Assembly: GCA_003139735.1 (NCBI GenBank)
Contig: PLGA01000476.1
Span: 1 to 15,050, forward strand
DNA from: Bryobacterales bacterium
Lineage (GTDB): Bacteria > Acidobacteriota > Terriglobia > Bryobacterales > Bryobacteraceae
Direction: 5' to 3'
Length of the DNA: 15,050 nucleotides
Shown: piece after piece, positions 1 to 5,803 of the stretch
Layout: each line of letters begins with the position of its first letter
Numbering within the stretch: position 1 is the stretch's first letter
Made by a program: the position numbers and the translations under genes
The notes under the pieces: model-generated
Database searches by the model: none
Told to the model about the DNA's origin: nothing
Seen by the model: only the letters and a program-made list of their open reading frames with translations

Positions 1-1
1 G

Positions 2-613
2 CCCTCTGGGCCCGGCTCGGAAATACACACAGGGGCGCCGGGCGAGAGCTTGCTGCAAATTCTTGCGGATATCGGAGATTGCAGGCGCTGCCGGCTGCAT
101 GAAGGGCGCAACAAGCTGGTGTTCGGGGTTGGAAACGAACACGCCCCGCTGGTTTTCGTGGGCGAGGGACCGGGCGCGGATGAAGACGAGCAGGGCATCC
201 CGTTTGTGGGCCGCGCCGGGCAATTGCTCACACAGATGATCGAGAACACGGCAAAAAAGGAGGGCATCCCGCTCCAGCGCGCCGACGTTTACATTTGCAA
301 CGTCGTGAAGTGCCGTCCCCCTGGAAACCGCACTCCCGAGCCGGATGAGATGGAGGTTTGCGGGCAGTTTCTTGACCGGCAGATCCTGGCCATCCGGCCC
401 AAGGCGCTTTGCGCGCTCGGCGGCACGGCGGCGCGGGCGCTTCTGGGGCACAAGGAAGGGGTTACCAAGATGCGCGGCAAGTGGTTTCAGTGGAAGGACA
501 TACCGGTCATGGTGACGTACCACCCCTCGTACCTTCTCAGGCCTTACAACCAGGATGCCAAGCGCGAAGCGTGGGACGATCTCAAAAAGGTTCTGCATTA
601 CGTCTACGATTGA
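2..613 (+). CDS. Family 4 uracil-DNA glycosylase, 5' end outside the window
   Basis: This enzyme removes uracil from DNA in base excision repair and carries a 4Fe-4S cluster. Numbered from the first in-frame TTG (position 50), the cluster cysteines are Cys11, Cys14, Cys88 and Cys104, the spacing usual for thermostable family 4 enzymes. The active-site motif GEGPGADED lies at 38-46, FVGRAGQLL at 52-60, KCRPPGNRTPEPDE at 87-100 and the HPSYLLR motif at 158-164. The reading frame stays open from position 50 back to the window edge and codes for a Gly/Pro-rich stretch, so the TTG is probably not the true start and the protein probably has an N-terminal linker or domain upstream. The stop is the TGA at 611-613. 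The DUF507 gene follows 45 bases later on the same strand. Family assignment is secure; the N-terminus cannot be fixed here. Confidence 0.93.
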   Translation, partial: PSGPGSEIHTGAPGESLLQILADIGDCRRCRLHEGRNKLVFGVGNEHAPLVFVGEGPGADEDEQGIPFVGRAGQLLTQMIENTAKKEGIPLQRADVYICNVVKCRPPGNRTPEPDEMEVCGQFLDRQILAIRPKALCALGGTAARALLGHKEGVTKMRGKWFQWKDIPVMVTYHPSYLLRPYNQDAKREAWDDLKKVLHYVYD

Positions 614-640
614 GAATCCGGGCGTTCCGGATGGTACACT
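610..640 (+). promoter_or_regulatory. Possible weak sigma-70 promoter for the DUF507 gene
   Basis: TTGAGA at 610-615, overlapping the stop codon of the glycosylase gene, and TACACT at 635-640 resemble -35 and -10 elements. The 19-base spacer is longer than the usual 17. The 45-base gap could equally be read through from upstream, so this is tentative. Confidence 0.25.
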
Positions 641-658
641 ACTTGTATCCGCTAAAGC

Positions 659-1249
659 ATGCTGCTTGCCAGAGAATTCGTCGCCTACCTTTCACGACAA
701 CTCGTCAAGAAAATGAGCGCCGGCGTCATGGAAACTACCATGCCGGGGGTGGTCGCGCAGAAAACCGCCGACGTAATCAATGAAGAGTTGGCCCTCGAAG
801 ACCGCCTGAACGACGAGGTTCGGGATATTTTGAGCCAATATAGCGAATACATGCGCCGCGAGGGCGTGAGCTATCAGGACATGTTCCGGAAGGCCAAGAA
901 CACCTTGATCGCGCAGCGGAAAGTGGTTCGCGCATCGGGCCGCGATACCGGCGACAACATGAAGCTCTCGCGGGACAAGCTCACGCAAATCTCGCACAAG
1001 CTGGTGGAGATGTATCGCAAGAGCCACGAATTGCGGCTGAAGAATAAGGACACCAACGCCGTACGCCTGGAGATCCTGCGCTTCATGACCGAGTTGCTGG
1101 TGGCCGAGGAAAAGGTGGACCGGGCCTCCCGCGACAAGGTCCGCTCGCAAAAGCGCGACATCCCGGAAGGCAGCGAGGAGTGGGATATCCTGCAAAGGCG
1201 CTACTACGCGGAGGAGCTGAAGAAGCTCGGCATCGATCTCGCGAAGTAG
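659..1249 (+). CDS. Tandem DUF507 protein
   Basis: This 196-residue protein consists of two copies of the DUF507 domain, a small helical domain of unknown function usually found as a single protein of about 90-100 residues. Copy 1 starts MLLAREFVAYLSRQL (residues 1-15) and copy 2 starts MKLSRDKLTQISHKL (101-115). Each start is followed by a charged helix (NEELALEDRLNDEVRDI at 41-57 and MTELLVAEEKVDRASRDKV at 143-161) and then an aromatic/basic end. The protein is highly charged, with no signal peptide or membrane segment, so it is presumably cytoplasmic. Copy 2 begins with an in-frame ATG at 959, so a shorter product is possible, but no convincing ribosome binding site precedes it. The gene converges on the adenosine-specific kinase gene with a 25-base gap. 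Domain identity is recognised from family knowledge; function is unknown. Confidence 0.85.
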   Translation: MLLAREFVAYLSRQLVKKMSAGVMETTMPGVVAQKTADVINEELALEDRLNDEVRDILSQYSEYMRREGVSYQDMFRKAKNTLIAQRKVVRASGRDTGDNMKLSRDKLTQISHKLVEMYRKSHELRLKNKDTNAVRLEILRFMTELLVAEEKVDRASRDKVRSQKRDIPEGSEEWDILQRRYYAEELKKLGIDLAK

Positions 1250-1274
1250 GCTGGGAGAGCGGACGGCCAAAACC

Positions 1275-1757
1275 TCAGCGTTTATATCCGATCATTCTGA
1301 GAAATCCGCGGCGTTTTTCGGCGTCTTCGGCGGTCTCGACACCTTTGGGCGGGAAGCCGTCGATCACCCCGAGCACGCCCCGGCCCTGTTCGCTTTCGGC
1401 CACCACCACCTGAACGGGATTGGCTGTGGCGCAGTAGATGGAACACACCTCGGGAACGTCCCGAATGCGGCCCAGTACGTTGATGGGGTACCCGTCCCGC
1501 ATGGCCACCACGAAGACGTGGCCGGCCGCGACGGCTACCGCGTTGCGGGCGGCCATGGCCTTGAGATCCTCGTCGTTGCCGTCCACCCGAGTCAGGCAGG
1601 GGCCGGAGGCCTCGTTGAAGGCGATGCCGAACTTCATCTGGGGGACGGTGTTGACCACCGCCTCGTAAATGTCCTCGACGGACTTGATAAAGTGGGCCTG
1701 GCCGAGAATCACGTTCCCGCCCTCGGGGACCTCAAGCGGCACGAGCGTCAGTTCCAT
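1275..1757 (-). CDS. Adenosine-specific kinase family protein (PF04008)
   Basis: The 160-residue protein matches the small adenosine-specific kinase family described from Pyrobaculum and other prokaryotes, unrelated to the ribokinase-type adenosine kinases. Conserved blocks visible are GQAHFIKSVEDIYEAVV (19-35), KFGIAFNEASGPCLTRVDGND (42-62), AAGHVFVV (77-84), PINVLGRI (91-98), VPEVCSIYCATANPVQVVVAE (101-121) and GRGVLGVIDGFPPKGVET (125-142). Full length matches the family. The ATG at 1755-1757 was chosen because family homology begins at once with MELTLVPLEVP. The frame stays open upstream to 1955, but that stretch has no family character and lies over the opposite gene. No Shine-Dalgarno sequence is visible; TAATAT (1763-1768, minus strand) lies 5 bases before the ATG. 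It is divergent from the response regulator at 1837. Whether adenosine is the physiological substrate in bacteria is not certain. Confidence 0.88.
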   Translation of the reverse strand: MELTLVPLEVPEGGNVILGQAHFIKSVEDIYEAVVNTVPQMKFGIAFNEASGPCLTRVDGNDEDLKAMAARNAVAVAAGHVFVVAMRDGYPINVLGRIRDVPEVCSIYCATANPVQVVVAESEQGRGVLGVIDGFPPKGVETAEDAEKRRGFLRMIGYKR

Positions 1758-1787
1758 AGAGAATATTAGAATAGCGCAGGCTGTTGT

Positions 1788-1816
1788 TTGACTTGGTACT
1801 ATAAGGTTTATACAAT
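1788..1816 (+). promoter_or_regulatory. Sigma-70-type promoter of the NarL-type regulator
   Basis: TTGACT at 1788-1793 and TACAAT at 1811-1816 are separated by 17 bases; each differs from consensus at one position. Transcription would start near 1823, giving a leader of about 14 bases that contains the GCGGAAG ribosome binding site. The element lies in the 79-base divergent gap shared with the adenosine-specific kinase gene. Confidence 0.75.
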
Positions 1817-1836
1817 TAAGCGAGCAGCGGAAGTGT

Positions 1837-2604
1837 ATGTCCGATAACAGCACGCCAGTCAAGGGGCCGACCTCGGTTGCGGCTGACAACCAAACGACGA
1901 AGATCCGAATCGTGGTGGCTGACGACCATCCGATCTTCCGTGATGGACTTTGCAAGCTCCTGGCGCTGGAAGAAGATTTCGAAGTCGTCGCTCAGGCACA
2001 GGACGGCCGGGAGGTCCTGGAAGTCATACAGCGGCTAGAGCCCGACATCCTTTTGTTGGACCTGAGAATGCCGGGCCTGGATGGCTTGGGCACGTTGCAA
2101 CGCCTGCAGGCCGTCAAGAACAAGACTCGCGTCATCGTGTTGACCGCCTCGGACGACAAGAACGAGTTTGTGCAGGCGATGAGGCTGGGCACGTCCGGAA
2201 TTGTCCTGAAGCAGACCGCGACGGAACTGCTGATCAAGAGCATCCGGAAGGTGCATGCCGGGGAGATCTGGCTGGATTCGCACACCACCCAGGCCGTGAT
2301 CCGGCAGTTCGTCGCGAACGAAGAGCCGCAGCAGGCCCTGCCGCAGCAGCCGCCGCCGCAGCAGGCCCCGCCGGCCACGTCTCCGATGCGCGACCGGGAG
2401 CGCTCGCCGCTGAGCCAGCGCGAGCGGGAAATTGTGTCGCTGGTGGCGCAGGGCTTCAAGAACAAGGAAATGGCGGAGAAGATGTTCATCAGCGAGCAGA
2501 CGGTGAAGAACCATCTGCACAACATCTTCGACAAGCTGGGAGTTTCAGACCGCCTGGAACTGGCGCTTTACGCCATCCACAACAACCTGCACACGGGAAA
2601 ATAG
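1837..2604 (+). CDS. NarL/FixJ-type response regulator (REC + LuxR HTH)
   Basis: A 255-residue two-component response regulator that should act as a DNA-binding transcription factor. Residues 1-22 are a disordered-looking leader. The receiver domain spans about 23-145, with acidic pair Asp29-Asp30, phosphoacceptor Asp75 in LLLDLRMPG, Thr103 in VLTAS and Lys125 in VLKQ. A Gln/Pro-rich linker covers 164-180. The LuxR-type helix-turn-helix covers about 190-250 (LSQREREIVSLVAQGFKNKE, then SEQTVKNHLHNIFDKLGV). The ATG at 1837 is supported by GCGGAAG four bases upstream and by the promoter at 1788-1816. No histidine kinase gene is adjacent, so it is an orphan regulator here and its signal is unknown. 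It is convergent with the NtrC-type regulator gene, separated by 86 bases. Confidence 0.93.
   Translation: MSDNSTPVKGPTSVAADNQTTKIRIVVADDHPIFRDGLCKLLALEEDFEVVAQAQDGREVLEVIQRLEPDILLLDLRMPGLDGLGTLQRLQAVKNKTRVIVLTASDDKNEFVQAMRLGTSGIVLKQTATELLIKSIRKVHAGEIWLDSHTTQAVIRQFVANEEPQQALPQQPPPQQAPPATSPMRDRERSPLSQREREIVSLVAQGFKNKEMAEKMFISEQTVKNHLHNIFDKLGVSDRLELALYAIHNNLHTGK
2326..2376 (+). repeat. Gln/Pro-coding low-complexity repeat in the linker
   Basis: CCGCAGCAG-type units recur (at 2326, 2341 and 2356) and code for repeated PQQ blocks between the receiver and helix-turn-helix domains (residues 164-180). Such a tract probably forms a flexible linker and may vary in length between strains. Confidence 0.75.
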
Positions 2605-2608
2605 GCCA

Positions 2609-2695
2609 GCTAAACAGAACGTCATAAGTAATTGCGCATCCGCCGGCAGTCGAACGAGTGCTCCTTGCGCAAACAATAACGACGCGATGTTTAGC
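2609..2695. repeat. Nested inverted repeats between convergent regulator genes
   Basis: GCTAAAC at 2609-2615 is complementary to GTTTAGC at 2689-2695, and inside it TTGCGCA at 2632-2638 is complementary to TGCGCAA at 2666-2672. The outer right arm includes the stop codon of the NtrC-type gene. The loops are long (73 and 27 bases) and no U-rich run follows, so this is at best a weak structured 3' region. The rest of the 86-base gap holds nothing else I recognise. Confidence 0.3.
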
Positions 2696-4082
2696 CTCCA
2701 CTGTACTCTTTGAGCTTATTGTGCAGCGTCTTGAGGCTGATGCCGAGGATTTCCGCGGCGCGCGTCTTGTTGTTGCCGGTATGTTCCAGCGTCCTTAGAA
2801 TCAGACCCTTCTCGGCCTCTTCCACGGTGGCCCCGACGCGGAACTGGATGCAGTCCGGATCGTCCCCGGCAGAGCGTTCGGCGGGCGGCGGCTGGCCCGG
2901 GGCGGCCCGCAGGAAAGCGGGCAGGTGTTTCATTCCGATGGGGCCTTCGCCGGCCAGAATGACGGCGCGCTCCAAAACGTTGCGCAATTCGCGCACGTTG
3001 CCGGGCCAGTCGTGACGGTGGAGAGCTTCGGCCGCCTCGGCGGAAACCTCCGTGACGCGGCACTCGTGCTTGCGGTTCAGATCGGCCATTAGCGCCGCGG
3101 AGAGCGCATCGATATCTTCCTTGCGCTCGCGCAACGGAGGCAGGTGCACGTGGAAGACATTCAGCCGGTAGTAGAGGTCCTCACGGAGATGGCCGCCGCG
3201 CACGGCTTCCTCGGGGACCTTATTGGTGGCGGCGAGCACGCGGACATCGACTTCGAATTCGCCCTTGCCGCCCAGCCGCCGGACTTTGGAGTCTTCCAGA
3301 ATGCGCAGCAATTTCGCTTGTGTCAGCAGGGGCATCTCGCCGATTTCATCGAGCAGGAGGGTTCCGCCCTGGGCCGCTTCGAAACAGCCCGCGCGCCGCT
3401 CCAAGGCCCCCGTGAACGAACCTTTTTCATGGCCGAAAAGTTCGCTTTCGATCAGCGTTTCCGGCAATGCCGCGCAGTTGATGGCGATAAACGGGCCCCG
3501 GCGCCGCGGGCTCAGGTTGTGAAGGGCGCGAGCCACCAGTTCCTTTCCGACGCCGCTCTCGCCGGTGATCAGGACGCAGGCCTTGCTTGGCCCAGCCTGC
3601 TGGAGCAGGGCGAAAATCTCCTGCATTCTGGGGGAATTACCTACCAGCTCGCCTAACGCCCCTTTGTATCCGAGCTGCCGCTCCAGGTTGCGTTTTTCGG
3701 CGCTCAGGCCGGCGTGACTCGCCGCGCGGCGCACCAGCGTTTCCAGGACTTCAGGCTGGATCGGCTTCTCGAGGAACCAGTAGGCCCCGAGCTGGTGCAC
3801 GGTCTTGACGGCGGTTTCGATGTTTCCGAACGCCGTCAGCACGATGGCGGGAGGCATATCGCCGGAATCCTGCAGGCGGCGCAGGAGGCCGAATCCGTCG
3901 AGTCCCGGCATGTTCAGGTCCGTGAGGATCACGTCGGCTGGAAAATCGGCCAGTTTCAGGAGCGCCTCATTACCGTCGCAGGCGGTTTCCGCTTGCATGC
4001 CCCAAGCGGAGACAAGGGTTGCCAAGCCGCTGCGCTGGCTGGCTTCATCGTCCGCGATCAGTACTCGAATGGGGTGTGGCAA
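2691..4082 (-). CDS. NtrC-family sigma-54-dependent response regulator
   Basis: A 463-residue enhancer-binding protein that, once phosphorylated, would use ATP to open sigma-54 promoters. The receiver domain is about 1-120, with Asp11-Asp12, phosphoacceptor Asp55 in LTDLNMPG, Thr83 and Lys106. The AAA+ domain is about 145-380: Walker A GESGVGKE 174-181, sigma-54 contact loop GSFTGA 221-226, Walker B GGTLLLDEIGEM 239-250, arginine region REDLYYRL 300-307 and WPGNVREL 359-366. A Fis-type helix-turn-helix ends the protein (about 423-460, NNKTRAAEILGISLKTLHNKL). The contact loop has Ser where the classic motif GAFTGA has Ala; the essential FT pair is kept. The start is a TTG at 4080-4082 with AGGGA seven bases upstream (4090-4094). 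It follows the small gene at 4110-4541 by 27 bases, so both are probably one transcript. No partner kinase is in the window. Confidence 0.95.
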   Translation of the reverse strand: MPHPIRVLIADDEASQRSGLATLVSAWGMQAETACDGNEALLKLADFPADVILTDLNMPGLDGFGLLRRLQDSGDMPPAIVLTAFGNIETAVKTVHQLGAYWFLEKPIQPEVLETLVRRAASHAGLSAEKRNLERQLGYKGALGELVGNSPRMQEIFALLQQAGPSKACVLITGESGVGKELVARALHNLSPRRRGPFIAINCAALPETLIESELFGHEKGSFTGALERRAGCFEAAQGGTLLLDEIGEMPLLTQAKLLRILEDSKVRRLGGKGEFEVDVRVLAATNKVPEEAVRGGHLREDLYYRLNVFHVHLPPLRERKEDIDALSAALMADLNRKHECRVTEVSAEAAEALHRHDWPGNVRELRNVLERAVILAGEGPIGMKHLPAFLRAAPGQPPPAERSAGDDPDCIQFRVGATVEEAEKGLILRTLEHTGNNKTRAAEILGISLKTLHNKLKEYSGG

Positions 4083-4109
4083 TGCTCTGTCCCTTGCTCG
4101 GAGATCGCG

Positions 4110-4541
4110 CTACTCCCAGACCCGTTTCGGGACGCCGCGGTCGCGGTCTTTCACGCGGTCGTAGAGATAAAAGGCGGACACCGTGCCTAGTGAATCGTTG
4201 TAATAGCTCTCTTCGCCAAGGCCCTCCTTTAAGTCTTCCTCGAAGGCGTGCAGCGCTTTCAGCTCGTCGGCGGTAGCGGGCTGCCGCTTGCCGGACGGCG
4301 TTTGGAAGAACTTCTGGAAACCGCCGTCCACCAGCTCGCCGATTTCCGTGCCCATCGACAGGCCGGCGCGGCCGGAGCCGCGGACCACGCCGCCCTCCTC
4401 CTTCAGGTCGAAAGCGCAACCCCCGCGAGCGACGCGGACCCAGCCGTCCCCCACGGGAACGGCCGTGAAACCGGACCTCTTCAGAGCGTCCAGCCGGTCG
4501 GAGAAAGTGAGAGTGGGGATGCGTTTCCGGCGAAAGAACAT
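4110..4541 (-). CDS. Conserved-looking protein of unknown function, upstream of the NtrC-type regulator
   Basis: I do not recognise this 143-residue protein. It begins with the basic stretch MFFRRKRIPTLTFSDRLDAL, has no evident signal peptide or transmembrane helix, and shows a compact alpha/beta pattern: a Gly/Val-rich section (GDGWVRVARGGCAFDLKEEGG) followed by a charged helical half (ADELKALHAFEEDLKEGLGEE) and a tail with YYNDSLGTVSAFYLYDRV. The ATG at 4539-4541 is preferred to the earlier TTG at 4574 because a perfect TATAAT sits at 4548-4553, which would put transcription start at this ATG. There is no Shine-Dalgarno sequence. Its stop is 27 bases before the start of the sigma-54 regulator gene, so the two are probably co-transcribed. 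A link to that signalling pathway is inference from position only. Confidence 0.75.
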   Translation of the reverse strand: MFFRRKRIPTLTFSDRLDALKRSGFTAVPVGDGWVRVARGGCAFDLKEEGGVVRGSGRAGLSMGTEIGELVDGGFQKFFQTPSGKRQPATADELKALHAFEEDLKEGLGEESYYNDSLGTVSAFYLYDRVKDRDRGVPKRVWE

Positions 4542-4547
4542 GAATTC

Positions 4548-4574
4548 ATTATAGGAGGCGCCGCATCGAAGCAA
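4548..4574 (-). promoter_or_regulatory. Candidate leaderless promoter for the 4110-4541 gene
   Basis: On the minus strand TATAAT (4548-4553) is preceded 15 bases upstream by TTGCTT (4569-4574). The base seven positions past the -10 element is the A of the start codon at 4541, so the transcript would begin at the ATG. The -10 is perfect, but the -35 is imperfect and the spacer short. Confidence 0.45.
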
Positions 4575-4637
4575 CCAGCGCAGGATGGTATCTTAGGCTG
4601 GAACGTTACCCGCCGGGGGCGAAAAGGAGCACGTGCC

Positions 4638-5795
4638 ATGAACAAACGAGAGATTAACGACGCGATTCTGAATCGACGCGGGTTCTTCAAAACTACCGGC
4701 GCCGGCTTGGCGACCGCCGGGCTGGCGCTGGGCGATCAAGCGAACCCGGCGGCGGGAGTGCTCACGGAAAAGGAAAAGCTGGACCGGATCGCCTCCAATA
4801 CCTGGCCCATTCGGGACATCTTTAAGACGTCCGGCACGCGCCCTAACGCGCAGATTGACGCCATGAAGAAGAAGTACGGCGAAATCACCATGCTGGACTT
4901 CCCGGACTTTACCAAGAGCACCTTTCCGGGCGTGTACCACATGGACCTGTTTTCGGGTCTGTTCGGCGACGTGACCGACCCCAGCATGTTTCTGCCGCCC
5001 GCCGCGCCAAGCGGCGCAGCCGCGGCAACGACCCCAGCCGCCACGGCCGCCGGGGCCGGCCGAGGCGCGGGGCAGGGCAGCGGGGGTCCGCGGCTGGGCG
5101 ATTTCGATCCCTCCAGCGCCTCCGGGAAGAAGTGGCTCGAAAAGATGGCGAACAAGATGGCGGTCACGGGCACGAGGTGCCAGCACATTTCGAACAACGC
5201 CCCCACCAACATCTGCGTTGACGACGTGGCGCTGCGCAAAGCCGGCATACAAGTCGCCAAGAACTGGCTGGATGCGGGCGCCATCCTCGGGGCGAAATCG
5301 ATGCGCGTCAATAGCGGCGGCCCGCGGTTCCTTCCCGAGCCGATCCAGGGCAGCGATGGCTACCCGAAAAACGACGCGCTCGCCAAGCTCCTGACGAATT
5401 GCATCGAGTCCTTTAAGGAGATGGCGGACTACGGCGGAAAGGCAGGCGTGAAGGTCACGCTGGAGAACCACTGGGGGCTCACGGCGAACCCGATCAACAT
5501 CCAAATCATCGTCGACGAGGTGCACAACCCATACTGCGAAGCGTCCCCGGATTTCTTCAATTGGGAGCACGACTACCTGTGTTATCACGGCCTGGCGGCG
5601 CTGGCGCCCTACGCCCATACCAACGTTCATGCCAAGTACTGGAACCGCTGGGCCACCTGCGACGTGCAACGCTGCGTCAGGATCATGGAGGGCGCCAGGT
5701 TTACGGGCACCTACGCGTTGGAGTATGAAGATGGACCGTGGGATCGCGTCGAAGGCGCCAAGTACCTTTACAAAGAGGTGCTGGCCGCCCTCTGA
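4638..5795 (+). CDS. Tat-exported sugar phosphate isomerase/epimerase-like protein
   Basis: A 385-residue protein of the xylose-isomerase-like TIM-barrel superfamily, which binds a divalent metal and usually isomerises or epimerises sugars; the substrate here is unknown. The N-terminus has a twin-arginine motif, NRRGFFK at residues 12-18, followed by a short hydrophobic Ala/Gly/Leu stretch (20-32), so export of the folded protein by the Tat pathway is likely. Metal-site candidates are Glu276 and His278 in KVTLENHWG, Asp305, the His in TNVHAKYW (331) and Glu362/Glu364 in ALEYEDG. A low-complexity Ala/Gly/Pro insert fills about 119-152. The ATG at 4638 has AAGGAG at 4624-4629, eight bases upstream. 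The upstream open frame back to 4248 is antisense to the neighbouring gene and is not part of the protein. It is convergent with the acyl-CoA synthetase gene, with only 8 bases between the stops. Confidence 0.87.
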   Translation: MNKREINDAILNRRGFFKTTGAGLATAGLALGDQANPAAGVLTEKEKLDRIASNTWPIRDIFKTSGTRPNAQIDAMKKKYGEITMLDFPDFTKSTFPGVYHMDLFSGLFGDVTDPSMFLPPAAPSGAAAATTPAATAAGAGRGAGQGSGGPRLGDFDPSSASGKKWLEKMANKMAVTGTRCQHISNNAPTNICVDDVALRKAGIQVAKNWLDAGAILGAKSMRVNSGGPRFLPEPIQGSDGYPKNDALAKLLTNCIESFKEMADYGGKAGVKVTLENHWGLTANPINIQIIVDEVHNPYCEASPDFFNWEHDYLCYHGLAALAPYAHTNVHAKYWNRWATCDVQRCVRIMEGARFTGTYALEYEDGPWDRVEGAKYLYKEVLAAL

Positions 5796-5803
5796 TCGAT
5801 TCG

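Noticed and set aside
692..1270. 192-codon open frame on the minus strand
   Set aside because: Antisense to the tandem DUF507 gene, which has recognisable domain copies; no motif in the antisense frame.
1758..1955. N-terminal extension of the adenosine-specific kinase frame
   Set aside because: The extra 66 residues have no family similarity and overlap the promoter and start of the divergent regulator; the protein family begins at the ATG at 1757.
2326..2376. CRISPR-like or tandem repeat array
   Set aside because: The repeats are short CCGCAGCAG codon runs inside an open frame and code for a Gln/Pro linker; there are no spacers.
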